Shown here: positions 24,742 through 32,536 of the stretch, piece by piece | Layout of the letters: the number at the start of each line of letters is the position of its first letter | Position numbering within the stretch: the first letter of the stretch is position 1 | Assembly (NCBI GenBank): GCA_016938235.1 | Contig: JAFGVA010000025.1 | Location: forward strand, 1 to 36,166 | Length of the DNA stretch: 36,166 nt | Direction of reading: 5' to 3' | DNA from: Bacteroidales bacterium | Lineage (GTDB): Bacteria > Bacteroidota > Bacteroidia > Bacteroidales > UBA10428 | The notes under the pieces: model-generated | The model's input: only the letters and a program-made list of their open reading frames with translations | What the model was told of the DNA's origin: nothing | Databases searched by the model: none | Made by a program: the position numbers and the translations under genes

Positions 24742-25671
24742 ATGATTAAAATTTTCAAAACATTTGGTGGTTATGTTGAAATAACCCAACCCCAAAAAAA
24801 CTGCTGGATTAATACCACAAATCCATCACAGGAAGAAATCAGAAAACTTAAAGACGAATTTGGTTTGCCGGCAGATCTTATTAATGACATTCTCGACCAC
24901 GACGAACGACCACGTATTGAGTTTGAAGAGGAATGGACTTTAATTATTTTAAGAATTCCTGTGGAAACTAAAAATAACGGAGTGCCCTTTTATACCATTC
25001 CACTGGGTATTTTTATTACTGAAGAGTTTTCGTTAACGCTGTGTTTACAGGACAACTTGGTTTTGCCCATAAATCAGCCATCCCCTTTCAGAGATCAGTA
25101 CAAAGAGATAAGCGATAGTTTCAATTTTATTCTTCGTCTTTTTCTGCGCTCCGGAAACCTGTACCTAAAATATCTGAAACAAATTAACCAAATGACTTCT
25201 ACCATTGAACAGGATTTAGAAAAGTCGATTAAAAACAAGGAGTTGAATAAATTGCTTAAAATGGAAAAGTGCCTGGTTTATTTCATAACTTCCATTAAAG
25301 CCAATGAAATTGTACTTGCAAAACTCCGAAGTTCAAAAAAAATTACCTCCGAAATAAATGAGGACCTGCTTGAAGATGCTATAATTGAAAACAAACAGGC
25401 GCTGGAAATGGCACAGATTTATTCCGATATTCAAAGCGGTATGATGGATGCATTTGCGTCTGTGATTTCAAACAACCTGAATGTGGTAATGAAACAACTC
25501 ACACTCATCTCCATCATTTTAATGATACCAACTCTTATTGCCAGTATTTTTGGAATGAACGTCCCGAATTATATGGAGCATTCAATCTGGGCAATGCCTG
25601 CAATAATTGCAGGTTCGCTGATATTATCGGTTTCGGGTGTTCTTCTTTTTCGAAAGCGACAATGGTTTTAA
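24742..25671 (+). CDS. corA: CorA-family divalent-cation (Mg2+/Co2+) transporter
   Basis: A 309-residue inner-membrane channel protein. The N-terminal 240 residues form the cytoplasmic domain with a long stalk helix (charged segments TIEQDLEKSIKNKELNKLLK). Two membrane helices lie at about 252-270 and 284-303, separated by the pore signature Gly271-Met272-Asn273 (SIFGMNVPN). The usual following residues of the loop are altered (VPNYMEHS), as in many short CorA homologues. The C-terminus FRKRQWF is basic, as expected. CorA pentamers import Mg2+ (or Co2+/Ni2+) down the membrane potential. The gene has its own promoter, a structured leader and a real Shine-Dalgarno sequence, suggesting control by ion level at translation. 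A HAD protein gene follows with its own promoter element. Confidence 0.93.
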   Translation: MIKIFKTFGGYVEITQPQKNCWINTTNPSQEEIRKLKDEFGLPADLINDILDHDERPRIEFEEEWTLIILRIPVETKNNGVPFYTIPLGIFITEEFSLTLCLQDNLVLPINQPSPFRDQYKEISDSFNFILRLFLRSGNLYLKYLKQINQMTSTIEQDLEKSIKNKELNKLLKMEKCLVYFITSIKANEIVLAKLRSSKKITSEINEDLLEDAIIENKQALEMAQIYSDIQSGMMDAFASVISNNLNVVMKQLTLISIILMIPTLIASIFGMNVPNYMEHSIWAMPAIIAGSLILSVSGVLLFRKRQWF

Positions 25672-25707
25672 ATCTTATTTTTTTAAGGGGAATGGTACGT
25701 TCTATCT

Positions 25708-25715
25708 TACCTTTG
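25708..25715 (+). promoter_or_regulatory. Bacteroidota -7 element (TACCTTTG) of the HAD gene
   Basis: A perfect TAnnTTTG match 20 bases before the ATG of the HAD gene, implying a leader of about 13 bases and transcription separate from the CorA gene. Confidence 0.6.
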
Positions 25716-25734
25716 AAAATTTAATGATAAACAG

Positions 25735-26214
25735 ATGAAAAATAGGATGATTTTCGAAATTCCCGGAACTAAATCTATTGAAATAGAAAACCTTGTGCTG
25801 GATTATAACGGAACAATAGCAATTGATGGAAAACTGATTGATGGTGTGGCTGCGCTAATCAATGAGTTGTCAGCCGTTATAAACGTTCATGTTATAACAG
25901 CAGATACATTTGGCTCGGTTGAAAAAGAGCTGGCGGGTGTTAATTGTAAACTTGTAATCATTCCGAAAGGTAACCAGGAAACCAGTAAGCTCAAATATGT
26001 TTCAGATTTGGGAAAAGACAAAACACTAAGTGTTGGAAATGGCAAGAACGATAAACTCATGCTGAAGGAGTCTGCTATAGGTATTGCAGTTATTCAGGAT
26101 GAAGGAGCCTTTGTTGAATCATTGCTTGCTGCAGATATTGTTTGTAAATCAATTATCGATGTTTTTACATTTTTTAAATCACCAGACAGGCTCAAAGCAA
26201 CTCTTAGGAATTAA
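25735..26214 (+). CDS. HAD-superfamily protein resembling a soluble P-type ATPase domain
   Basis: A 159-residue protein of the COG4087 type ('soluble P-type ATPase'). HAD motif I reads Asp23-Tyr-Asn-Gly-Thr (LDYNGTIAIDGKLIDGV). The second acidic residue of phosphatases (DxD) is replaced by Asn, as in this family and in the DKTGT motif of P-type ATPases. Motif II is likely VITADTFGS, the motif III lysine is in IPKGNQETSK, and motif IV is VGNGKNDKLML. It lacks membrane helices and a nucleotide domain. The second Asp normally acts as acid/base, so its absence suggests slow turnover of the phospho-intermediate. The reaction is unknown. Being next to CorA hints at ion physiology, but no experimental link is known to me. 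Confidence 0.85.
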   Translation: MKNRMIFEIPGTKSIEIENLVLDYNGTIAIDGKLIDGVAALINELSAVINVHVITADTFGSVEKELAGVNCKLVIIPKGNQETSKLKYVSDLGKDKTLSVGNGKNDKLMLKESAIGIAVIQDEGAFVESLLAADIVCKSIIDVFTFFKSPDRLKATLRN

Positions 26215-26347
26215 AGTACATATACCACGCATATTCTGCATACTTTTTTACCAGTTATTAGTGTTTTTGTTTGTTGTCAAAAATGTTAAAAATATAAATA
26301 GCGGGAATTTATTTTTAATCAAAATGTGCTAATTCAAAACGAAATAA

Positions 26348-26355
26348 TACCTTTG
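26348..26355 (+). promoter_or_regulatory. Bacteroidota -7 element (TACCTTTG)
   Basis: A perfect TAnnTTTG match 20 bases before the GTG start of the 108-residue exported protein. It could also drive the decarboxylase operon, whose first gene begins about 500 bases downstream. Confidence 0.6.
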
Positions 26356-26374
26356 TGGGTACAATTACAGATTT

Positions 26375-26701
26375 GTGAGGCTAAAGGCGTTTTATATATT
26401 AATTTTATTTTCTGTTTTGTTTCCATTATGCAAAAATGAAAGCAAAATTCATTCTGCGCTTTTAAATTCACATAATCTTGAGCAAAGCAGATATAACAAT
26501 GCTGTCAGCCATTCGAATCGTGCAGCTTTCTGCATCTTTTTATTGTCGCCCGATAATTGTACAAATCAGGGTATTCCTGCTGACGATGAGTATTTATCCT
26601 TTTCTGTTGTATTGAGAGTTTCCTTGCCCTATTCAAACCTAAATATTTACAGGGTTAATTTTAATTTCTTTGAAACCGGCATTCCTCCGCCCTTAACTTG
26701 A
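26375..26701 (+). CDS. Small exported protein of unknown function
   Basis: A 108-residue frame with a GTG start, 20 bases after a perfect -7 element. The N-terminus looks like a signal peptide (MRLKAFYILILFSVLFPLC), and LFPLC could serve as a loose lipobox. The mature part has no recognised motif; it contains SHSNRAAFCIFLLSPDNC with two Cys and ends in ETGIPPPLT. The promoter and the signal peptide support a real gene despite the unusual start. It lies directly before the oxaloacetate decarboxylase operon on the same strand, and a small CTCTGA/TCAGAG hairpin at 26720-26741 separates them. Function unknown. Confidence 0.55.
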   Translation: MRLKAFYILILFSVLFPLCKNESKIHSALLNSHNLEQSRYNNAVSHSNRAAFCIFLLSPDNCTNQGIPADDEYLSFSVVLRVSLPYSNLNIYRVNFNFFETGIPPPLT

Positions 26702-26859
26702 AATTTATAATTCTTTTTTCTCTGAACAGGATATATCAGAGGTTATACAATCAGTAAATTTTTTATTGTTAAACAATTGAAACTTGTATTATGAGCAAAT
26801 TGCAGCATAGCAATACTCAAGTACATAAATGTTTTGAATACTATTTTAATAAGCTAATT

Positions 26860-27114
26860 ATGGAACAAAATTTAGGGAACGCTTTGTCTATTATGATTGT
26901 GGGAATGGTTACTGTATTCCTCATCTTATGGCTGGTAGTGCTTATTGGTAACGCACTGATTCGACTGACAAATAAATTCTGGCCAGAGTCAGAAATAAGC
27001 AAAAAAGCAAATGCAGCTCTAACAGCTTCAGATGGAACGGTTGCAGCCATTATAGCTGCGGTAGATGTTGTTACGAAAGGAAAAGGGAAAATAACAAAAA
27101 TAACCAAGCTTTAA
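26860..27114 (+). CDS. oadG: Oxaloacetate decarboxylase gamma subunit (OadG)
   Basis: A small membrane anchor of the sodium-pumping decarboxylase. One membrane helix (residues about 10-32: SIMIVGMVTVFLILWLVVLI) is followed by a short cytoplasmic tail (NALIRLTNKFW) that tethers the alpha subunit and, in characterised enzymes, carries a zinc-binding end. I start at the ATG at 26860 (MEQNLGNALS), which places the helix at the usual distance. The frame is open 23 codons further upstream to 26791, but that extension is not like the family. It lies 89 bases before oadA and is the first gene of the gamma-alpha-beta operon. Confidence 0.87.
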   Translation: MEQNLGNALSIMIVGMVTVFLILWLVVLIGNALIRLTNKFWPESEISKKANAALTASDGTVAAIIAAVDVVTKGKGKITKITKL

Positions 27115-27203
27115 AATTACCTGTCAGGATACTAAGGAATATAAATATACCCTTACACCTGACCACAAAAAAGGAAATAATATAATCAAACAAAATAAAA
27201 GTC

Positions 27204-29084
27204 ATGGCTAGAGAAATAAAATTTAGTTTGCTGTACCGCGATATGTGGCAGTCGTCGGGAAAATATGTGCCACGCGTCGAACAATTAAATAAGGTTGCTC
27301 CGGCAATTATCGATATGGGGTGCTTTGCCCGTGTTGAAACAAATGGTGGTGGATTCGAGCAGATTAACCTGCTGTTTGGCGAAAACCCAAACCTTGCAAA
27401 CCGTCAGTGGACACAACACTTCAACGATGTTGGTATCCAGACTCACATGCTTGAGAGAGCTTTGAATGGTATTCGCATGAGTCCGGTTCCGGCCGATGTA
27501 CGCAAATTAATGTACAAGGTAAAAAAGAAGCAGGGTACCGATATTGCACGTTCTTTCTGCGGTTTGAACGATCCCCGCAACCTCGAGGGGTCAATTAAAT
27601 ATGCAAAAGAAGGCGGAATGATTTCTCAGGCAGCCTTAAGTTTAACAATTTCAGAGGTTCATACTGTTGAATACTATATCGAATTAGCAGAACAGCTTAT
27701 CGGGATGGGAACACAGGAAATCTGTATTAAAGATATGGCCGGTATTGGTCGTCCTGCATTCCTCGGGCAAATTGTTAAAACTATTAAAGAACGTCACCCC
27801 GATATTCCTGTTGAATACCATGGACACTCCGGTCCCGGTTTCTCCATGGCATCTATACTCGAAGTTGCCCGTGCCGGCGCTGAGTATATCGATGTTGCTA
27901 TGGAACCACTTTCATGGGGTACCGGTCATGCCGATGTACTTGCAGTTCAGGGTATGTTAAAAGATGCCGGTTTTCTTGTGCCAGATATCAATATGAAAGC
28001 CTATATGGAGGTTCGTAAACTTACCCAGGACTTTATTGACGATTTCCTTGGTTATTACATCGATCCCAAGAACCGTCACATGAACTCATTATTAATTGGT
28101 TCAGGTTTACCTGGTGGTATGATGGGTAGTTTAATGGCCGATTTGCAAAATAACCTTGAGAGCCTGAATAAATGGAAAGTTAAACATAACCAGCCTACAT
28201 TCACCCAGGATGAGTTATTAATTAAACTTTTCGATGAAGTTGAATATATATGGCCTAAGTTAGGTTATCCGCCGTTGGTAACTCCATTTAGCCAATATGT
28301 GAAAAACCTTGGTATGATGAACGTTCTTCAAATGGAAAAAGGAAAAGAACGCTTCTCAATGATTGCCGATAATATATGGGACATGATATTGGGTAAGTCG
28401 GGTAAATTACCTGGTACCCTGGCTCCCGAAATTATAAAACTTGCCGAAGAGCAGGGAAGAGAGTTTATTACCGGAAATCCACAGGATATGTATCCCGACA
28501 AACTGGATGAATTCCGCGCCGAAATGAAAAAGAATGGCTGGGATGTTGGAGAAGACGAAGAAGAATTATTCGAACTTGCCATGCACCCCGAGCAATATCG
28601 TGCTTATAAATCGGGCAAGGCAAAAGCCGATTTCGAGGCTGACCTTGCTGCTAAGAAAGCTGCTGCTGCAGAACCATGTGCTCCTTGTCCCGAAACATCT
28701 GCGGGTATTTGCGAACCTAAAAGCCTTAATATCGAAGTAAACGGACAGAAATTTCTTGTTCATGTTTCGTATAACGATGTACCTGCAACACCTGTTGCTA
28801 AAGAATCTGCTCCCACAGCTGCAACGCCTGCACCCTCAAACGGTAGCGGTGTAGCTGAAGAGGTGATTGCTCCGCTTGAAGGTAAATTTTTCCTGACCAA
28901 AGATTCATCGGAAACACCAATAAAAGTTGGAGATGCAATAAAAGAAGGCGATCAGATTGGCTACATCGAGTCAATGAAAACCTACAATGCAATTTGTGCC
29001 GATAAGGGTGGTACAATTGTGGAGATTTGCTATGCAAACGGAGACAGTGTAGATGAAGACGATGTACTAATTAAATTGAACTAA
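27204..29084 (+). CDS. oadA: Oxaloacetate decarboxylase alpha subunit / pyruvate carboxylase subunit B type, biotin protein
   Basis: A 626-residue protein. Residues about 5-280 are the HMGL-like carboxyltransferase barrel (KFSLLYRDMWQSSGKY, GTDIARSFCGLNDPRN, CIKDMAGIGRP, YHGHSGPG). Residues about 300-470 are the conserved C-terminal carboxylase domain (GSGLPGGMMGSLMADL). After a linker, residues about 550-626 are a biotinyl domain whose attachment site reads ESMKT with Lys592; the usual motif is AMKM. It removes CO2 from oxaloacetate, passes it to biotin, and hands it to the beta subunit, which couples release to Na+ export. The linker is unusual in carrying three cysteines (PCAPCPETSAGIC). 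The operon context with OadG and OadB favours oxaloacetate over methylmalonyl-CoA or glutaconyl-CoA as substrate. Confidence 0.93.
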   Translation: MAREIKFSLLYRDMWQSSGKYVPRVEQLNKVAPAIIDMGCFARVETNGGGFEQINLLFGENPNLANRQWTQHFNDVGIQTHMLERALNGIRMSPVPADVRKLMYKVKKKQGTDIARSFCGLNDPRNLEGSIKYAKEGGMISQAALSLTISEVHTVEYYIELAEQLIGMGTQEICIKDMAGIGRPAFLGQIVKTIKERHPDIPVEYHGHSGPGFSMASILEVARAGAEYIDVAMEPLSWGTGHADVLAVQGMLKDAGFLVPDINMKAYMEVRKLTQDFIDDFLGYYIDPKNRHMNSLLIGSGLPGGMMGSLMADLQNNLESLNKWKVKHNQPTFTQDELLIKLFDEVEYIWPKLGYPPLVTPFSQYVKNLGMMNVLQMEKGKERFSMIADNIWDMILGKSGKLPGTLAPEIIKLAEEQGREFITGNPQDMYPDKLDEFRAEMKKNGWDVGEDEEELFELAMHPEQYRAYKSGKAKADFEADLAAKKAAAAEPCAPCPETSAGICEPKSLNIEVNGQKFLVHVSYNDVPATPVAKESAPTAATPAPSNGSGVAEEVIAPLEGKFFLTKDSSETPIKVGDAIKEGDQIGYIESMKTYNAICADKGGTIVEICYANGDSVDEDDVLIKLN

Positions 29085-29088
29085 ACAA

Positions 29089-30294
29089 ATGCACGATATT
29101 CTCACACGACTTTTTGAGATGACTGCTTTTGGGGGTATAACCTTCAAAATAGTTATTATGTGGGTTATTGCCTTTGTATTACTCTATCTGGGTATTAAGA
29201 AAGGTTATGAACCTTTATTGCTGGTGCCGATTGGCTTTGGGGTGCTGCTTGCTAACTTTCCGTTTGCTGAAATGGGTATTGTTAGCGCTGATCTTATAGA
29301 ACTTCCGGGCCATCGTTATAAAAACCTGTTCGAGATAGCGCACGATTATGGTATTTTAAATTTCCTGTATTACTCATTGATTAAAACAGGATTTCTGCCA
29401 CCTATCATTTTTATGGGTGTTGGAGCATTAACCGATTTCGGACCCATGCTAAGGAATTTACGCCTGGCCTTTTTTGGTGCTGCGGCACAGATAGGAATAT
29501 TCTCTGTATTAATAGTATCGATGCTTTTAGGGTTTAACATTAAAGAAGCGGCTTCGTTGGGTATAATTGGTGGAGCCGATGGGCCAACTGCCATCTATAC
29601 AACTATAAAGCTGGCACCCCACTTGTTAGGGCCAATTGCTATTGCAGCATATTCATATATGGCACTGGTGCCTGTTATTATTCCATTGGTAGCCAATTTA
29701 TTTATGTCGAAAAACGAATTTAAAATCAATATGAAGGAGATGGATAAACTGTATCCTTCAAAGCATCAGATTAAAAACCTGCGTACTGTAAAAATAATTT
29801 TCCCGATTGCTATGGGAACAGTAGTCGCCATATTTGTTCCTTCGTCTGTACCCCTTTTGGGCATGTTGCTTTTTGGTAACCTTGTGAAAGAGATTGGAAC
29901 ATCTACAAACCGCTTGTCAGAAGCAGCTACAGGGCCAATTATGAATACAGCTACTATTTTCCTGGGACTGTCTGTTGGTGCAACTATGACTTCTGAGGTA
30001 TTTTTAACATCTAAAACCTTAGGTATTGTTGTTGGAGGTTTTATTGCTTTTGCTATTTCGATTACAGGTGGAATTTTTGCTGTAAAATTGTACAACCTTT
30101 TTGCTAAAAAGAAAATCAATCCTTTAATTGGTGCTACAGGTTTAAGTGCTGTGCCTATGGCATCGCGTGTTGCAAACGAGCTGGCATTAAAGCACGATTC
30201 TAAAAATCATATTCTGCAATATTGTATGGCCAGTAACATTTCGGGTGTAATTGGTTCTGCAGTTGCTGCAGGAGTATTAATTTCTTTGGTATAG
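29089..30294 (+). CDS. oadB: Oxaloacetate decarboxylase beta subunit (Na+-translocating)
   Basis: A 401-residue polytopic membrane protein with about nine hydrophobic segments. It carries the family's conserved regions GALTDFGPMLRNLRLAFFGA, GIIGGADGPTAIYTTIKLAP (with the key Asp of GGADGPT) and GLSAVPMASRVANELALKHD. This subunit decarboxylates carboxybiotin on the alpha subunit and pumps Na+ out, storing energy as a sodium gradient. The start lies four bases after the oadA stop, so the two genes are tightly coupled. The strong hairpin at 30323-30358 closes the operon. Together with OadG and OadA it indicates an anaerobic or fermentative use of C4 acids. Confidence 0.95.
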   Translation: MHDILTRLFEMTAFGGITFKIVIMWVIAFVLLYLGIKKGYEPLLLVPIGFGVLLANFPFAEMGIVSADLIELPGHRYKNLFEIAHDYGILNFLYYSLIKTGFLPPIIFMGVGALTDFGPMLRNLRLAFFGAAAQIGIFSVLIVSMLLGFNIKEAASLGIIGGADGPTAIYTTIKLAPHLLGPIAIAAYSYMALVPVIIPLVANLFMSKNEFKINMKEMDKLYPSKHQIKNLRTVKIIFPIAMGTVVAIFVPSSVPLLGMLLFGNLVKEIGTSTNRLSEAATGPIMNTATIFLGLSVGATMTSEVFLTSKTLGIVVGGFIAFAISITGGIFAVKLYNLFAKKKINPLIGATGLSAVPMASRVANELALKHDSKNHILQYCMASNISGVIGSAVAAGVLISLV

Positions 30295-30322
30295 AATAAC
30301 ATTCTATATATAACAGACATTT

Positions 30323-30358
30323 AATCGGCGTGAAGATTTCTTCACGTCGATTTTTTTT
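30323..30358 (+). terminator. Intrinsic terminator of the oad operon
   Basis: AATCGGCGTGAAG and CTTCACGTCGATT form a 13-bp stem (one G-U) with a four-base loop ATTT, running straight into eight T. It begins 29 bases after the oadB stop. This is the clearest intrinsic terminator in the window. Confidence 0.9.
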
Positions 30359-30744
30359 GCTCAGAAAATGTTATTAGAGTTACAGTCCATACACTAGTAC
30401 GGTGGTTAAAAAATCAAGCGGTAACATTTTAAGAATTTATAACCAGAAAGTTCTATATTTAAACGACTCAATAATCAACAAACTATTTGGTGAAATAACA
30501 GACCAGATATACTAACAACCAGTTTTTATTATCAGTAGTTAACCAACATCAAAGTGTAGTACGGGTACGAATTGTTTATTCATCAATGGAAGGAGAAAAT
30601 ACGGTCTCCATTCTGGCGAAACAGGTTAACTGATAGGACTTGAAATTAAATTGATCCTACGGAATAAAAGGCCTAAGTCTTTACTGATATTCAGCTTGTT
30701 TTTTAGTGGAAACTCTTAAACTAGTATTGCGGGTGATCCCTTAT
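30359..30744. other. Intergenic region between convergent oadB and ExbB-like genes
   Basis: About 390 bases with no credible gene on either strand. It holds a nested inverted repeat of about 105 bases (30530-30635) and is otherwise AT-rich. Confidence 0.6.
30530..30635. repeat. Nested inverted repeat, possible structured RNA or small MITE-like element
   Basis: The outer arms are TATCAGTAGTTAACC (30530-30544) and GGTTAACTGATA (30624-30635). They are reverse complements except for three extra bases (AGT) in the left arm. Inside, AATGGA at 30585-30590 plus GG at 30592-30593 pairs with TCTCCATT at 30605-30612, with one bulged A and a terminal G-U. Both stems could form in one RNA. No terminal duplication or related copy in the window was noticed. 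Confidence 0.35.
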
Positions 30745-31131
30745 TTACTTACTTTCCAGCTTTTTCTCAATAATGAGGCTGGCAGTAAACCACAATATTA
30801 GAGAGAGCAGGTAAATAATTATTCCGTAAAGGGTCGTAATCATCGATACTTTTATTCCGCCATAAACCAAAGCGGGAGATATGTCGCCGGCTTGTTCTAT
30901 AGCCGAAAATGCTGAATAGATACCGAGTAACTGACCAAATATCCCGGTAACCATAGCGAACAAACCTATCGATTTACCGGTTGCTATTTTGCTTAAGGCT
31001 CTTTCCTGGCTTGCTTGCTGAGATTTTAAAGCTACAACCAGGTGATAAATAATCCAAACGGCCATAATAAGAAGTAGTAATGTGAGGACACTCATAAACA
31101 GGGCACCACCCATAAAAAATAAATTTTTCAT
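30745..31131 (-). CDS. Short MotA/TolQ/ExbB-family membrane protein
   Basis: A 128-residue protein starting at ATG 31129-31131 (MKNLFFMGGALFMSVLTLLL). Three hydrophobic helices are visible: the first at about 10-30, a second around IGLFAMVTGIFGQLLGIYSA, and a third around GIIIYLLSLILWFTASLII. The segment SPALVYGGIKVSMITTLYGI matches the proton-channel core of ExbB/TolQ (the A/G...S/T-rich second transmembrane unit). Normal ExbB proteins are longer and are followed by ExbD and TonB. Neither partner is present, so this is an orphan, compact version. A longer frame upstream to 31188 reads poorly. It is divergent from the LytTR regulator gene and might be its target. Confidence 0.78.
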   Translation of the reverse strand: MKNLFFMGGALFMSVLTLLLLIMAVWIIYHLVVALKSQQASQERALSKIATGKSIGLFAMVTGIFGQLLGIYSAFSAIEQAGDISPALVYGGIKVSMITTLYGIIIYLLSLILWFTASLIIEKKLESK

Positions 31132-31280
31132 AACTAAAATTTTTGTGATTAATACTACTGCCAAATTATAGGAACCAGGTGAATTCATAAAGGTTAAATC
31201 CGGCTCTTAAGTGGTCGTTTGTCGACTCAAATTTGTAGATCATATACTTTTAACGAAATTAGGGAATTATTAGTAAGAAA

Positions 31281-32048
31281 ATGATTAAAAAATCATCAAA
31301 TCCATATTACCATATAGCCTACTGGCTTTTTGTAATTCTTGTATTAACACTTGTTTTTGGTCTGTCATGGCGAAATAATTTAGCTGCATTTTTCTTTATA
31401 AGTATGCTGCTGCCGGTTGTATTAGGAACCTCCTATTTCTTTAATTATGTTCTGGTACCAAAGTATTATTTAAAAAAGCAGATTGTAAAATTTGTGCTGT
31501 ATTCCATTTATACAATAATAATTTCGTTGTATTTAGAGATGGTTGTCTTAATGTTTTCGTTTATATACATTGGAAATTTTAGTTTTTACAACCTCGATCC
31601 AAATGCGTCCGATACTATTCTTTTGGCAGTAATACTTTACTTACTTGTATTTGTAGGTTCGTTCTTGTTAATGATTCGTCAGATACGTGAGAATCAGCAA
31701 TTGATTCTGCAACTTCAGTCCGAAAATAATAAAATGAAAAAATTATTCCTGGAAATTATGTCAAATAGGAAAATCGTCAAGATTCCCTATAACGAAATTG
31801 TGTATATCGAAAGCTTATCGGACTACATTAGGGTAAACACGGTGAATGAACAAATTATAAGTAAGGAAAAAATCAGCAACCTGGCTTCGAGGTTACCGGA
31901 TATTTTTCTGAGAATTCACCGTTCTTTCATTATCAATAAAGAAAAAATAAAAAGCATTTCATACAATGAGGTCACGGTAGACGACGTGATTCTAAACATA
32001 GGCCGGAGCTACAGAAAAGAGGTTAAAGAGACTTTAAATAACAAATAA
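31281..32048 (+). CDS. Membrane-bound LytTR transcriptional regulator
   Basis: A 255-residue protein with four hydrophobic helices in residues 1-135 (IAYWLFVILVLTLVFGLSW, FFISMLLPVVLGTSYFF, FVLYSIYTIIISLYLEMVVL, LLAVILYLLVFVGSFLLMI). A short coiled segment (IRENQQLILQLQSENNKM) leads to a LytTR DNA-binding domain at about 155-250 (IPYNEIVYIESLSDYIRV...LPDIFLRIHRSFIINKEKI). This is a one-component arrangement common in Bacteroidota: the membrane part senses and the LytTR part binds DNA without a separate kinase. It is divergently arranged with the ExbB-like gene (about 150 bases between starts), so that gene is a candidate target. The signal is unknown. Confidence 0.88.
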   Translation: MIKKSSNPYYHIAYWLFVILVLTLVFGLSWRNNLAAFFFISMLLPVVLGTSYFFNYVLVPKYYLKKQIVKFVLYSIYTIIISLYLEMVVLMFSFIYIGNFSFYNLDPNASDTILLAVILYLLVFVGSFLLMIRQIRENQQLILQLQSENNKMKKLFLEIMSNRKIVKIPYNEIVYIESLSDYIRVNTVNEQIISKEKISNLASRLPDIFLRIHRSFIINKEKIKSISYNEVTVDDVILNIGRSYRKEVKETLNNK

Positions 32049-32102
32049 TGTCCTAATATTGCTGTTCAGATTCTATATCAACCAGCACATTTCACGATAA
32101 AC

Positions 32103-32438
32103 ATGAACACATTTGAGATTTCGGTAAAACGGTTTGATGAATTTGCATCGGAATATGCTGCAAGATTCATGAATGTTGATTCTTACCATGAGCATTTTGA
32201 TAAATTCTGCACTTTATTTGAATGTAAGAACCCCTCTATCCTTGAGTTGGCCTGCGGATCCGGTAATGTTACAAAGTATATCAGGCAAAGATTTCCCGAT
32301 TCAGATATTATTGCTCTTGATTTGGCTCCTGGAATGATTGAGATAGCAAAAAATACGGTTGCCGGTGTAGATTTCCGTGTAATGAATGTTGGTAATCTAA
32401 AATCGATTGATATAATTATTATTGCAAAGAAGAACTAA
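32103..32438 (+). CDS. Class I SAM-dependent methyltransferase with an in-frame internal deletion, probably inactive
   Basis: The first 95 residues are a normal methyltransferase N-terminal half: a helical start (RFDEFASEYAARFMNVDSYH), motif I LELACGSGNVTKYI, motif II IIALDLAPGMIEIAKN, and motif III VDFRVMNVG. At about residue 100 the sequence passes straight into SIDIIIIAKKN and stops. Proteins of this family of about 200-210 residues normally end in a strand followed by a lysine-rich tail like this one. The simplest reading is a deletion of roughly 90-100 codons that kept the reading frame and joined motif III to the C-terminal tail. The methyl-acceptor half is gone, so activity is very unlikely. 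It is the first of a run of damaged genes. Confidence 0.72.
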   Translation: MNTFEISVKRFDEFASEYAARFMNVDSYHEHFDKFCTLFECKNPSILELACGSGNVTKYIRQRFPDSDIIALDLAPGMIEIAKNTVAGVDFRVMNVGNLKSIDIIIIAKKN

Positions 32439-32536
32439 CAGGTTTGCTACGAATAGTTTCGAATTATTAAATGCATTTCAACATAAAAAATGTTTAAGTT
32501 TTTAAGAAATATTACAAAATGTAATAATTATGAGCC

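Noticed and set aside
26791-26859. N-terminal extension of OadG (start at 26791)
   Set aside because: The 23 extra residues are not like OadG and place the membrane helix too far from the N-terminus; ATG 26860 fits the family.
29766-30119. 117-residue minus-strand frame opposite oadB
   Set aside because: Antisense shadow; the plus strand encodes the conserved OadB motifs.
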